Source of the DNA: Methyloversatilis discipulorum
GTDB taxonomy: Bacteria > Pseudomonadota > Gammaproteobacteria > Burkholderiales > Rhodocyclaceae
Reading direction: 5' to 3'
DNA length: 64,000 nucleotides
Assembly: GCF_018780585.1 (NCBI RefSeq)
Contig: NZ_JADMJL010000027.1
Location: 140,045 to 204,044 of the forward strand
Shown: positions 7,745 to 16,933 of the stretch, piece by piece
Numbering within the stretch: position 1 is the first letter of the stretch
How the letters are laid out: the number at the start of each line of letters is the position of its first letter
The notes under the pieces: generated by a model
What the model saw: only the letters and a program-made list of their open reading frames with translations
What the model was told of the DNA's origin: nothing
The model's database searches: none
Position numbers and translations under genes: made by a program

Positions 7745-9130
7745 ATGAATGTCGCAAAGGAACTGGTGTTCGACCCGCAGCTGATGCGTCGTTTCGACGT
7801 ACCGGGGCCGCGCTACACCTCATACCCCACCGCCGATCGCTTCAATTTCTCGCACGACGCGCGGGCGCATGCCGCACGCCTCGCGGCGCGCACGGCGAGC
7901 GCCGGTCCGCTGTCGATCTACGTCCATATCCCGTTCTGCGACACGATTTGCTACTACTGCGCCTGCAACAAGATCATCACCAAGGATCACGCGCGTGCCG
8001 ATGCCTATCTCGACACGCTGCTGCGCGAAATGGCGATGAAGGCGTCGCTGGTCAAGGGTAGCCGCGAGATCGCCCAGTTGCATCTCGGCGGCGGTACGCC
8101 CACCTTCCTGAACGACGCGCAGATGACGCGACTGATCGAGGGCCTGCGCACGCACTTCCGCGTGTCCGACAGCGCCCAGTGCTCGATCGAGCTCGATCCG
8201 CGCGGCGTCACTGCGGCCCGCATTGCACACCTGGGTTCGCTCGGTTTCAACCGCATCAGCGTCGGCGTGCAGGATTTCGATCCGGTCGTGCAGCGCGCGG
8301 TCAACCGCATCCAGAGCGTCGAAGAAACCGAAATAGTGCTGAAGGCGGCGCGCGAGAACGGCTTCGTATCAACCGGCGTGGACCTGATCTACGGCCTGCC
8401 GGGCCAGACCTTGGACAGCTTCGACGCGACGCTGGCGACGCTGATCCGGCTGGCGCCGGACCGCGTGGCGATCTACCACTACGCCCACCTGCCCAAGCAG
8501 TTCATGCCGCAGCGGCGGATCGACGAAGCCATGCTGCCCGGCCCGGAAGTGCGGCCGCAATTGCTGCGCCTGGCGATCGACCGGCTGCACGAGGCGGGCT
8601 ATGTGCATGTGGGCATGGACCATTTCGCCCGCCCGGACGACGAACTGGCGCAGGCGCAGCGGCACGGCCGCCTGCAGCGCAACTTCCAGGGCTATTCGAC
8701 GCACGCCGGCTGCGACCTGCTTGGTCTGGGCGTGTCCGCCATCTCCCGCGTCGGTGCGAGCTTCGCGCAGAACCACCGGACGATAGAGAGCTGGACCCAG
8801 GCCATCGACGACGGCGAACTGCCGGTCATGCGCGGTCTGAACATGACCGCCGACGACAGCGTGCGCAGCGCCGTGATCGGTGCGCTGATGTGCCACTTCG
8901 AGCTGTCGATCGAAGCGATAGAAAGCGCGTACGCGATCGATTTCAAGAAGTACTTTTCGGCGGAGCTGGACGAGCTGGCGGAGCTCGAAGCGGCCGGTCT
9001 GCTGACCATCGAGCCGGACTGGATCGCCATCACGCCGCGTGGGCGCCTGCTGGTGCGCGCGGTCTGCATGGTGTTCGACCGCTATCTGCGTCTCGACAGC
9101 GAAACGGTGCGCTACTCTAAGGTGGTGTGA
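7745..9130 (+). CDS. hemN: Oxygen-independent coproporphyrinogen III oxidase
   Basis: A radical-SAM enzyme that decarboxylates coproporphyrinogen III to protoporphyrinogen IX without oxygen in haem synthesis. The 461 residues match HemN. PGPRYTSYPTA is near the N-terminus. The cluster motif CDTICYYCACNKI has Cys65, Cys69 and Cys72 for the 4Fe-4S cluster. The SAM-binding LHLGGGTP is near residue 115 and VDLIYGLPGQT near residue 210. The perfect FNR box upstream and the adjacent fnr fit induction under low oxygen. Confidence 0.96.
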   Translation: MNVAKELVFDPQLMRRFDVPGPRYTSYPTADRFNFSHDARAHAARLAARTASAGPLSIYVHIPFCDTICYYCACNKIITKDHARADAYLDTLLREMAMKASLVKGSREIAQLHLGGGTPTFLNDAQMTRLIEGLRTHFRVSDSAQCSIELDPRGVTAARIAHLGSLGFNRISVGVQDFDPVVQRAVNRIQSVEETEIVLKAARENGFVSTGVDLIYGLPGQTLDSFDATLATLIRLAPDRVAIYHYAHLPKQFMPQRRIDEAMLPGPEVRPQLLRLAIDRLHEAGYVHVGMDHFARPDDELAQAQRHGRLQRNFQGYSTHAGCDLLGLGVSAISRVGASFAQNHRTIESWTQAIDDGELPVMRGLNMTADDSVRSAVIGALMCHFELSIEAIESAYAIDFKKYFSAELDELAELEAAGLLTIEPDWIAITPRGRLLVRAVCMVFDRYLRLDSETVRYSKVV

Positions 9131-9175
9131 GCCGGCGGTCCGACCGACCGGCGCCCGTTTTCCACCGGACCTTCA

Positions 9176-9901
9176 ATGAACCTCGGATTGGCAGCTGTTT
9201 TCGTCGTCGGCCTGCTCGGCGGTGTGCACTGCGCCGGCATGTGCGGCGGCATCGTGTCGGCGATCTCGGCCGGCGTGCCGCAGCCGGTGCGTCGCGGCTG
9301 GCGAGCCCAGCTGCCCGCGCTGGCGATGCACGCGGCCTACAGCGGCGGGCGCATCGCCAGCTATTCGCTGGCCGGTGCGGTGGCTGGCGGTGTCGGCGGC
9401 GTCAGCCTGCTGGCCGGCGACGCCGCGCCGGTGCAGATGACGCTTTACGTGCTCGCCAACCTGATGATGATCGCGCTCGGTTTCTATCTGGCCGGTTACA
9501 CGCGCCTGCTGGCGCCGGTCGAGGCTCTGGGGCGTCCGCTGTGGGCGCGCATCCAGCCGCTGGCCCGGCGTTTCCTGCCGGCGCGCACGCCGGCGCAGGC
9601 GCTCGGCGTCGGTCTGCTCTGGGGTTTCCTGCCCTGCGGTCTCGTCTACAGCATGCTCGGACTGGCGCTGCTGTCGGGTTCACCCGGCAGCGGGGCACTG
9701 ATCATGCTGGCCTTCGGTCTGGGCACGCTGCCCAACCTGCTGCTGGCCGGCATGCTGCTGACCCGACTGCGTGCGGCGACCCGCCATCCGGCGCTGCGGC
9801 GAGTGGCCGGGCTGCTGGTGCTCGGCTTCGGCATCGTCGGTCTGGCGCGGGCATCCACGCTCGGCGACGGGCTGTGGAACGGCCTCATCTGCCATACTTA
9901 G
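9176..9901 (+). CDS. TauE/SafE (DsbD_2-like) membrane protein
   Basis: A 241-residue protein with about six transmembrane helices. It belongs to the family annotated as sulfite exporter TauE/SafE or cytochrome c biogenesis-like (DsbD_2). The N-terminal GGVHCAGMCGGIVSAI with its HCxxMCGG motif and the repeat-related WGFLPCGLVYSML are typical. In many proteobacteria this gene sits with cbb3 oxidase assembly genes, hemN and fnr, which suggests a metal or thiol role in respiratory enzyme maturation. No cco genes are in this window. It follows hemN by 45 bp. Confidence 0.8.
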   Translation: MNLGLAAVFVVGLLGGVHCAGMCGGIVSAISAGVPQPVRRGWRAQLPALAMHAAYSGGRIASYSLAGAVAGGVGGVSLLAGDAAPVQMTLYVLANLMMIALGFYLAGYTRLLAPVEALGRPLWARIQPLARRFLPARTPAQALGVGLLWGFLPCGLVYSMLGLALLSGSPGSGALIMLAFGLGTLPNLLLAGMLLTRLRAATRHPALRRVAGLLVLGFGIVGLARASTLGDGLWNGLICHT

Positions 9902-9932
9902 ACACCTTCCTATAACAAGTGTCGAGAACACC

Positions 9933-10358
9933 ATGCGTATCCTCCTTGCCGTAGACGGTTCCGATCATGGCGTGCGCGCCACGGCCGAAGTGCTGCGTCT
10001 TGCCGCCATGCTGACCAATCAGCCCGAAATCCACCTGCTGTTCGTGCACGCCCCGGTACCGGGGGGCCTGCTGCAGCACCACGTCAGCCGTGAAGCGCTG
10101 AACGACTACTACCGCGAAGAAGGGCAGGACGCCGTGCGCTCGGCGCTGGAAACCCTGCGCAACGCGAAGATCGAGCCGGTGCTGCACCTGCACGTCGGCC
10201 CGCCGGCCGAAACCATCGCCCGCTACGCCGAACAGCACGACTGCGAAATGATCGTGATGGGCCGTCGTGGTCACGGCGCGCTCGCCAGCTTTGCCCTCGG
10301 CTCGGTGGCCAGCGGCGTGCTGCACCACTCCAACCGCCCGGTGCTGCTGGTCAAGTAA
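9933..10358 (+). CDS. Universal stress protein (UspA family)
   Basis: A 141-residue single-domain USP. The N-terminal strand MRILLAVDGSDHGVRA and the C-terminal MGRRGHGALASFALGSVASGVLHHSNRPVLLV form the family's G-2x-G-9x-G(S/T) ATP-binding loop, so nucleotide binding is likely. It lies 31 bp after the TauE/SafE-like gene and may belong to the same oxygen-limitation group. The ATG at 9933 was chosen because the family starts there; the open frame continues upstream. Confidence 0.9.
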   Translation: MRILLAVDGSDHGVRATAEVLRLAAMLTNQPEIHLLFVHAPVPGGLLQHHVSREALNDYYREEGQDAVRSALETLRNAKIEPVLHLHVGPPAETIARYAEQHDCEMIVMGRRGHGALASFALGSVASGVLHHSNRPVLLVK

Positions 10359-10439
10359 GCCCGGTACGGCCGGTGGCGCCCGCTCAGGTGCGCCGGCCGC
10401 TCGCACGCTGCCTCAAGAATTCGCGGTGGCGCGCCGTTA

Positions 10440-10470
10440 GCGGGACATGATGTCAATTTTTGTGTCCCGC
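10440..10470 (+). promoter_or_regulatory. Hairpin immediately upstream of the HDOD-GAF start codon
   Basis: GCGGGACA (10440-10447) pairs with TGTCCCGC (10463-10470) across a T-rich 15-nt loop. The stem ends 8 nt before the ATG at 10479, where no Shine-Dalgarno sequence is visible. The position would allow translational control, or it may be an operator; neither is shown. Confidence 0.45.
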
Positions 10471-10478
10471 ACCCATCC

Positions 10479-11933
10479 ATGAGCGCACCCACCGCCACCG
10501 CATCCGACCCGCTCGAAGCCTGGGTGGACCGCCTGCGCAGCCAGGACATGCCCATCTTCAGCGCCACGCTCGCCGCCATCGGCGAGGTCGCGGGCGACGA
10601 GGCGAGTCCGACTTCCGCGCTCGGTACCATCATCCTGCGCGACGCCGGCATGACCGCACGCGTGCTGAGGATGGCCAATTCCGTTTTCTTCCGTGGCGAA
10701 AGCCAGCGCGTCAGCACGATTTCGCGCGCCATCGTCGTGCTCGGCTTCGACACGGTGCGCAATATCGCAGTGTCGGTCGCGCTGATCGACGCCTTTCTCG
10801 CCGGCGGCGTGCGCGAGCGCGTGGCGGCGGAGATGGCGCGCTGTTTCCACGCCGCGGTACATGCGCGGCACGCCGCGTCGGCGCGCGGCGACGCGTCGCC
10901 CGAAGAAGTGTTCATCGCGACGCTGCTGTCGCACATCGGCGAGATGGCGTTCTGGTGCTTTTCCGGCGAGGTCGGGCAGAAACTGGACAAGGCACTGCGC
11001 CAGAGCAAGGCGCAGCCCGAACAGGTCGAGATGGAGGTGCTGGGCTTTCGCCTGCGCACGCTGACACAGCAGCTGGCGCGCGAATGGGCGCTGCCCGGTC
11101 TGGTCGTGAACGCCTGCGCCGACGGCGTGCGGCTGGACAGCCGCGAGGCGCTGGTGGTCGCCGGCTACCGGCTTGCCGTGGCAGCCGAGGGTGGCTGGGA
11201 CAGCGAACGCGCACGCGGCGCGATGCGCGATTACGCCAGGGTGTTGCGGCAGGACATCACCACCGTCGCACCGGTGGTCGCCGCGCACGCTCGCGAGGCG
11301 GCCCGCATCGCCGGCTTCTACGGTTGCGAGGACGCGGCAGCGCGCATTCCGCAGCCGACACCGGCATCCGATGCTGCGCCGGCGGAGGGTGGCGACGGCG
11401 CCGAGGCGGATCCGCTGCTGCAACTGGATGTTGCGCGCCGCATGACCTCACTGATGGCGGCCCGTTCGGCCAGCACCGCGGTGCTCGATCTGGCGCTCGA
11501 AGGCGCAGGGCGCGCGCTGGGTGCCGATCGCGCAGTGCTCGCGCTGGTCGCGCCCAACCGCGCACAACTGGCTGCGCGCGCGACCGAAGGTCACGGCGCG
11601 CAGCAGCTGATGCGCCATTTCACTTTCCTGCTCGCCGGTGCGCCGCGCGACGCGCTGACCGAACTGGTCGATCACGGCCGCGTCATCGATATCGATGCCG
11701 ACCACGTGCCCGCACCCGGGCTGCCCTCGGTGGCCCGCCTGCGTGCTGCGCTGGGCGAGCGGCACCAGATACTGGTGCCGCTGCACGCGCAGAATCAGGT
11801 GGTCGGCGTGCTCTACATCGATCGCGCACCGTCACGGCCGCCGTTTCCGGCCGGCACCCAGGACGCGCTGCTGCATCTGGCGCAGCTGGCCGGCCTGGCG
11901 CTCGACGCCGCGGCCGCACCGCGTCGCGGCTGA
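10479..11933 (+). CDS. HDOD-GAF signalling protein
   Basis: A 484-residue soluble protein. Residues about 20-220 form an HDOD domain (PIFSATLAAIGEVAGDE, AGMTARVLRMANSVFF, ISRAIVVLGFDTVRNIAVSV), a degenerate HD output module in which the phosphohydrolase residues are normally lost. After an Ala/Pro-rich linker near 285-310, residues about 325-480 look like a GAF sensor domain (RALGADRAVLALVAPNRAQL, HQILVPLHAQNQVVGVLYIDR). HDOD-GAF proteins act in regulation of motility, stress and second-messenger pathways; the ligand here is unknown. Confidence 0.82.
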   Translation: MSAPTATASDPLEAWVDRLRSQDMPIFSATLAAIGEVAGDEASPTSALGTIILRDAGMTARVLRMANSVFFRGESQRVSTISRAIVVLGFDTVRNIAVSVALIDAFLAGGVRERVAAEMARCFHAAVHARHAASARGDASPEEVFIATLLSHIGEMAFWCFSGEVGQKLDKALRQSKAQPEQVEMEVLGFRLRTLTQQLAREWALPGLVVNACADGVRLDSREALVVAGYRLAVAAEGGWDSERARGAMRDYARVLRQDITTVAPVVAAHAREAARIAGFYGCEDAAARIPQPTPASDAAPAEGGDGAEADPLLQLDVARRMTSLMAARSASTAVLDLALEGAGRALGADRAVLALVAPNRAQLAARATEGHGAQQLMRHFTFLLAGAPRDALTELVDHGRVIDIDADHVPAPGLPSVARLRAALGERHQILVPLHAQNQVVGVLYIDRAPSRPPFPAGTQDALLHLAQLAGLALDAAAAPRRG

Positions 11934-11956
11934 AGCGCGTACGCGGCGCGCGCGGC

Positions 11957-12772
11957 TCAGCCGCGACGGCGGCGGGCGGCTGCGCCGATCAGGCCCAGAC
12001 CGGCCAGCAGCAGCGCGTACGTTTCCGGCTCGGGCACCGGCGCCAGCATCAGCGTGCCGGCCATCAAGCCGCTTTCTTCGAAGCCCTGGACGGTGCCGGC
12101 GGGGATGTCGATGGCCGCGCCCACCCAGCCCGGGCGGGTGATGTAGCTCAGCGACAGCGTGACCTCGGCGCCGACCACGGTGTCGAGGCTCAGATCGAAC
12201 GCTTCCATCGAGCCATTGCCGGTGTAGCTCACCGACTGACCGCCCCAGGACGCGATCAGGCTGAAGGACGTGTCGGGCTGGATCACGGACAGGCTGGCCG
12301 AGAACAGCGACTCGGCGGTGCCGCTGATCAGCATGCGGATGGCGCTGCCGGCAGCTTCGCCGTCCGACGCGATCTTCAGCGTCGTATCCAGCGTCACGCG
12401 CGACGATTCAACCAGTCCCTGCAGGCCCTGTACGCCGTCGAATCCGAGCACCGAGGTGCCGCCGAGCGTAAAGCCGACGGCTGAGGCGTCGGTCTGCGCG
12501 TCCAGCGTGACTTCGCGTACCCAGTCGTAGCGGATGGTCGAGCTGCCGTCGGTCGCCGAGTCGCTGTACATGCCGAAGCCGAGCAGCGCTTGATCTGAGG
12601 ACAGGTCATCGACCAGGGCGTCGGCCGACACCGTGCCGAACATGCTGGTGGTGGCTTCGGCATAGGTATAGCCACCGACGAGGCTGGGGCCGACGATCTG
12701 GAAGTGTGCAGCCTGTGCGGACAGGCCGGTGGCGGCCAGCGCGAGCGCCAGCGAGGTCTTGATCAGGTTCAT
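11957..12772 (-). CDS. PEP-CTERM exported protein
   Basis: A 271-residue secreted protein. It has a signal peptide (MNLIKTSLALALAATGLSAQA) and a C-terminal sorting signal VPEPETYALLLAGLGLIGAA followed by five basic residues. PEP-CTERM proteins are recognised by an exosortase and end up at the surface or in the exopolysaccharide matrix. The mature part is rich in Ser, Thr, Gly and Asp with few charges, typical of surface beta-proteins. Function unknown. The last gene of a minus-strand run of related exported proteins. Confidence 0.9.
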   Translation of the reverse strand: MNLIKTSLALALAATGLSAQAAHFQIVGPSLVGGYTYAEATTSMFGTVSADALVDDLSSDQALLGFGMYSDSATDGSSTIRYDWVREVTLDAQTDASAVGFTLGGTSVLGFDGVQGLQGLVESSRVTLDTTLKIASDGEAAGSAIRMLISGTAESLFSASLSVIQPDTSFSLIASWGGQSVSYTGNGSMEAFDLSLDTVVGAEVTLSLSYITRPGWVGAAIDIPAGTVQGFEESGLMAGTLMLAPVPEPETYALLLAGLGLIGAAARRRRG

Positions 12773-12800
12773 TTCTGTTCTCCGGAATCAGGGGCGGGCG

Positions 12801-14696
12801 TCAGTCATTCTTGGTGATGCGGTTCTGCGGGCCCGGCGCGACGCCGGTCGGGTTTGCCTGCAGATAGGCTTCGAAGGCGTCGGTATCGACCGCACCGCCG
12901 AGGCGCTGCGCGCCGTCCTTCAGCACGGCGAAGCCGTCGCCGCCGTCGGCGAGGAAGCTGTTCACCGTCACCCGGTAACTGGCCGACGGATCGATCGCCA
13001 CGCCATCCAGGGTCATCGACGTGACGCGCGCGTTGCAGGCGTTGCCGGCGGTGTAGGCGTAGTGGAAGCCGCGCGACACCTGCAGGATGCGGGTCGCGGT
13101 CTGGCCGTTGCAGCCGTTGAACTGCGTTTCCAGCAGCGTGCGGATCTGGGCGCCGGTCAGCGTCATGGTGACCAGCGAATTGCCGAAGGGCTGCACGGTG
13201 AAGGCGTCGCCGTAGGTCACCTTGCCATCCGGCGTATTGAACGGCAGGTCGGCACGGATGCCGCCGGGATTCATGAAGGTCACCACGGCTTCGCCGGTGC
13301 CCGCATCGTCCGTCGCGTCGAGCTGGGCGTCAGCGATCACGTCGCCCAGTGCCGATTCGCCGGCCGCGTTCTGCGAGCGGCTGATCGCCGCCGTGATCGT
13401 GCCGATGACGCGTGCCTTGGGCACGGCGGACAGCGCGTCGTAGTGCGCTACCAGATCGGTCAGCGCCGCATCTTCTTCGGTCGTGGTGCCGGTGACCAGG
13501 TTGTTGGCGGCCACCGCGATCACGTCACGCGTGCGGGTATCGATGGTGAGATCGATGTCGCTCAGGTTGCGCGCGTACTGCCCGGCCGACGTCACGCGCA
13601 CCGGCTGGCCGGCAGCGTTGTTGATCAGGCAGTTGTATGCGGCGTGGGTGTGGCCGGACACCACCAGGTCGACCTCGGGGTCGAGCCGGTTGACGATGCC
13701 GACGATGGGGCCGGACGCACCGGTGCAGCCATTGATGCCGCCGGACGCAAAGCCGCCTTCGTGGATCAGCACGACGATGGACTCGATGCCCTGCGCCTTC
13801 AGTTTCGGGATCAGCGCATTGACGGTGTCGGCCTCGTCGTTGAACTGCAGGCCGGCCACGCCGGACGGCGACACGATGCTCGGCGTGCCTTCCAGCGTCA
13901 TGCCGATGAAGGCCACCTTGTTGCCGAGGAAGTCCTTGACGCCGTAGCCGGGGAACACGGTGCTGCCGGTGGCGGTGTCATGTACGTTGGCGGCGAGGAA
14001 GCGGAACTTCGCGCCAGCGAATTCGCCGCCCTTCAGATCCTCGTTCATGCCCAGACCGGAGTAGGCGTCAGTCGGGTGGTTGCCGCCGTGCTGCATGCGC
14101 AGCAGTTCGTCCTTGCCTTCGTCGAACTCGTGGTTGCCGACGGCATTGAAGTCGATGCCGATGCGGTTCATCGCCTCGATCGTCGGCTCGTCCTTGAACA
14201 GCGCCGAGGTCAGCGGGCTCGCACCGATCATGTCGCCGGCCGACACCACGGCGTGCAGCGGGTTCTGCGCCTTCAGTTCCTTGATGCGGGTCGAGAAGCG
14301 GGTGACACCCGGGTTGCTGCTCGAACCTTCGAACGGCTTGATGTAGCCGTGGAAGTCGTTGAAGGCGATCAGCTTCACCTTCAGCGTGCTGCCGATCTGC
14401 GAATTGCGTGCGGCGATCAGCAGGCGGGCGCGTTCGACCGCACTGATCTTGCCGGCCTTCTGCTGCGCCAGCGTCACCGACGATACGTGGGCGATGAAGG
14501 CGGCCTGATTGCCCCACGGGTCCTCGTCGCGGATCTGGCTGTCGACGGTGGCGCAGCTGGCGTCCAGTACGCGGTTGGGCACGCCGGCATCGGTGCTGCC
14601 GAACAGTACGTTCGCGCTGTGGGTGCCGGGCGTGCAGGCGAGGGCGGACTGGCTGACAATGCCGGCCACGGCCAGCGCGAGAAGTTTGAGACGCAT
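12801..14696 (-). CDS. UshA-like periplasmic 5'-nucleotidase/metallophosphatase
   Basis: A 631-residue exported enzyme with a cleavable signal peptide (MRLKLLALAVAGIVSQSALA). The N-terminal calcineurin-like dimetal phosphoesterase domain shows LIAFNDFHGYIKP, VVSAGDMIGASPL, NAVGNHEFDEG and VVSGHTHAAYN. The C-terminal 5'-nucleotidase substrate domain contains VTFMNPGGIRADL, YGDAFTVQPFGNSLV and VNSFLADGGDGF. It should dephosphorylate extracellular nucleotides. It lacks a PEP-CTERM tail, unlike its neighbours. An insertion of about 90 residues precedes the first metal motif. Confidence 0.92.
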   Translation of the reverse strand: MRLKLLALAVAGIVSQSALACTPGTHSANVLFGSTDAGVPNRVLDASCATVDSQIRDEDPWGNQAAFIAHVSSVTLAQQKAGKISAVERARLLIAARNSQIGSTLKVKLIAFNDFHGYIKPFEGSSSNPGVTRFSTRIKELKAQNPLHAVVSAGDMIGASPLTSALFKDEPTIEAMNRIGIDFNAVGNHEFDEGKDELLRMQHGGNHPTDAYSGLGMNEDLKGGEFAGAKFRFLAANVHDTATGSTVFPGYGVKDFLGNKVAFIGMTLEGTPSIVSPSGVAGLQFNDEADTVNALIPKLKAQGIESIVVLIHEGGFASGGINGCTGASGPIVGIVNRLDPEVDLVVSGHTHAAYNCLINNAAGQPVRVTSAGQYARNLSDIDLTIDTRTRDVIAVAANNLVTGTTTEEDAALTDLVAHYDALSAVPKARVIGTITAAISRSQNAAGESALGDVIADAQLDATDDAGTGEAVVTFMNPGGIRADLPFNTPDGKVTYGDAFTVQPFGNSLVTMTLTGAQIRTLLETQFNGCNGQTATRILQVSRGFHYAYTAGNACNARVTSMTLDGVAIDPSASYRVTVNSFLADGGDGFAVLKDGAQRLGGAVDTDAFEAYLQANPTGVAPGPQNRITKND

Positions 14697-14722
14697 GGTG
14701 TTTCTCCGGAAGGGGGGCGGGC

Positions 14723-15442
14723 TCAGGCAGCCTTGCGGCGCACGGCGAACGACAGCAGGCCGAGGCCGGCGATCAACATGGCCCAGCTGTCGGCTTCGGG
14801 AACGGCGCTCACTTCGATGTTCAGCGTGGGGCCGGCATAGGTGTTGTTGTTGTAGCCGGCATAGGTCGCGGCCACACCGCCGTCGCCATCGACCAGCGCC
14901 AGCGTCACGCGCGAATCGGCCAGGATGTCGGCGGCCAGCGCCTGCGCGCCGGCGTTGTTGCCGGCAGCGCGATCGAACAGCGTGTAGGTGTCGACCGTGC
15001 CGCTGGACACCTGAACGAATTCATAGCTCATCACCTGCTGCGCATCGGCGAAGTCGCCGGCGAACGGGTACTGCAGCGGGCTCGGTGACACGATGCTGAC
15101 GGTGTCGTTGCCGGTGAAGTAGACATCGACCGAGCCATCGGCAGTGAAGGCGGCGTTCGACTGGGTCAGCGACAGGCTGATGCTGTCGATCACCCAGCCA
15201 TTGATGCCGTATTGCGCGTCGAACTGCGCCTTCAGCGACGCGATGTCGAAGCGCGCCACGCCGTACGACGCGAAGCTGCCGTAGTCGGCGCCTTCGACGT
15301 TGAAGAAGTTGATGCCGCTGCCACCGGTGCGCACGCCGCCCGGCTGGACGGTGGCGTTCTGGATGGCCTCGACGCTGGCCGCGTGGGCCGACAGGCCGGT
15401 GAAGCACAGCACGGTGGCGGCAAGCAGTTTCTGCATGTTCAT
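14723..15442 (-). CDS. PEP-CTERM exported protein
   Basis: A 239-residue secreted protein with signal peptide MNMQKLLAATVLCFTGLSAHA and C-terminal sorting signal VPEADSWAMLIAGLGLLSFAV followed by RRK. Here the canonical PEP core reads PEAD, a tolerated variant. The mature region (GVARFDIASLKAQFD, DSISLSLTQSNAAF, VDVYFTGND) resembles the beta-sandwich surface modules common in this class. No enzymatic motif is seen. Just upstream of the nucleotidase gene in the same orientation. Confidence 0.88.
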   Translation of the reverse strand: MNMQKLLAATVLCFTGLSAHAASVEAIQNATVQPGGVRTGGSGINFFNVEGADYGSFASYGVARFDIASLKAQFDAQYGINGWVIDSISLSLTQSNAAFTADGSVDVYFTGNDTVSIVSPSPLQYPFAGDFADAQQVMSYEFVQVSSGTVDTYTLFDRAAGNNAGAQALAADILADSRVTLALVDGDGGVAATYAGYNNNTYAGPTLNIEVSAVPEADSWAMLIAGLGLLSFAVRRKAA

Positions 15443-15490
15443 GGTCTGACCTCTGTGGGGTGGAGTGGTGATTCGCGAGACCGCGGTGCT

Positions 15491-16915
15491 TCAGCGACGA
15501 CGGCGTGCGGCGGCGCCGATCAGGCCGAGACCGGCCAGCAGCAGCGCGTACTGTTCGGGTTCGGGCACCACCTGCACGTCGACCCAGACCGCCTTGTGGT
15601 CCGAACTGGGCAGGCCGCCATACAGGCCCGGATTGCCGAAGGTGCCGACCAGATCGAACGCGTCGCCGGTGTTGTTCGCCGCCGAAGTGTCCGGATCGAC
15701 CGGCCAGTAGATGCCGCTGCCTTTGACGTCCAGATTCGCCGACGGCAGCACGTAATCGACACGCAGATTGCCGGGTGCGGCATCGCTGAAGTCCGCCGTG
15801 TCCTGCGACGGATCGCCGACGTGGCTCTGATTGGCGCTGCCGTTGTTGCTGGGGTAGCCGGCCGCCGCGGTGCCGCCGTCGGATGACGGGGTGACCGAGG
15901 TGTTGATCAGCGGGTTGTCCAGCAGCTGACCGATGGCGTTGTACTGCTCGCCATTGACCGTGCCCTTGAAGCTGTCGCCGTCGAAGGGGTCGGCGTTGTA
16001 GTCGCCGGCGATGACGAATTTCGCGCCGGCTTCGAGACCGCCGGTATTGCCCTGGTCGTCGTAGATGTAATCGGCGCCGGCGACGTAGTCGGCCCAGAAG
16101 CGGATCTCATCGTGATTGCGCTTGCCGTTGCGGTCTTCCGCGCCGTCGAAGGTGGGCGGCGTCGGGTGGGCGGTCAGGAAATGCACGTCCTGACCGTTGA
16201 TGCGCACCGTCACATCGACGTGGTTCTTCGACGACAGGCGCAGCGCGTCGATTTCGGCCTGCGAGTAGAAATTGCCGAGCTTGTTGGCGGTCGGGTCGTT
16301 GGTCAGCAGATTGCCCGGCATGTCCTTCCACAGAAAGGTCTGGAAGCTGCGCACGCTGACGATTTCGTACTTCGAATAGATGGTGAAGCCGTACTGCCCG
16401 CCGAAGTTTCCGAAGCCGTAGGCGTCGTCGCCGCCGGCCACCACGCCGTTGTTGTTCAGGTCGAAGCCCGACGCCAGACCGGTGTTGGTGTTCGGCGTGT
16501 AGCGATAGGCGTAGTCGACGCCCGAGGTCATGCCACGCACTGCATTGCCGTGCGCAGCCGACAGGAAGTTGTCCTGGAACAGCTTTGACGCGTTGCTCGA
16601 ATAGCCCAGACCCATCGCCGTGCTGCTGGCGGTCGGCGTGCCGTTCAGGTCGAAGTCGAATTCATTCACCAGCAGCACGTCGGCATTCACGCGCTGGATG
16701 ATTTCCGCCACGTTGTGCGCCTGCTGGATGCGGTTGGCGACCGTGGTGCCGACGCCGCTGGCCAGCGGGTTGGCGAGGTCGGACAGCAGCTGGCCCGATG
16801 CGTCGCGGTTCAGCGACGCATTGAAGGTGGCGAAGCGGACGGTGTCGGCTTGCGCGGCGCCGGCGGCGGTGGCTAGCAGCAATGCGGCGACGATCGGTTT
16901 CAGCGTGGCTTTCAT
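15491..16915 (-). CDS. PEP-CTERM endonuclease/exonuclease/phosphatase-fold protein
   Basis: A 474-residue secreted EEP-superfamily protein. After the signal peptide (LLLATAAGAAQA) come RFATFNASLNRD, VLLVNEFDFD with the catalytic Glu, VHFLTAHPTPPTFDGAEDRNG, FVIAGDYNADPFDGD with the D-x-N motif, and DYVLPSANLDVKG followed by SSDHKAVWVDV with the catalytic Asp-His pair. It is therefore probably an active metal-dependent phosphodiesterase or DNase. The C-terminus is VPEPEQYALLLAGLGLIGAA plus Arg residues. Extracellular DNA or phospholipid headgroups are plausible substrates. Confidence 0.9.
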   Translation of the reverse strand: MKATLKPIVAALLLATAAGAAQADTVRFATFNASLNRDASGQLLSDLANPLASGVGTTVANRIQQAHNVAEIIQRVNADVLLVNEFDFDLNGTPTASSTAMGLGYSSNASKLFQDNFLSAAHGNAVRGMTSGVDYAYRYTPNTNTGLASGFDLNNNGVVAGGDDAYGFGNFGGQYGFTIYSKYEIVSVRSFQTFLWKDMPGNLLTNDPTANKLGNFYSQAEIDALRLSSKNHVDVTVRINGQDVHFLTAHPTPPTFDGAEDRNGKRNHDEIRFWADYVAGADYIYDDQGNTGGLEAGAKFVIAGDYNADPFDGDSFKGTVNGEQYNAIGQLLDNPLINTSVTPSSDGGTAAAGYPSNNGSANQSHVGDPSQDTADFSDAAPGNLRVDYVLPSANLDVKGSGIYWPVDPDTSAANNTGDAFDLVGTFGNPGLYGGLPSSDHKAVWVDVQVVPEPEQYALLLAGLGLIGAAARRRR

Positions 16916-16933
16916 CGGACTCTCCTGGTCGGT

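Noticed and set aside
10460..12484. A 674-codon frame overlapping the HDOD-GAF gene and running on
   Set aside because: Arg-rich out-of-frame reading that crosses two real genes.
12729..14840. A 703-codon plus-strand frame opposite the nucleotidase gene
   Set aside because: Low-complexity Ala/Gly/Val/Arg shadow; the minus strand has all 5'-nucleotidase motifs and a signal peptide.
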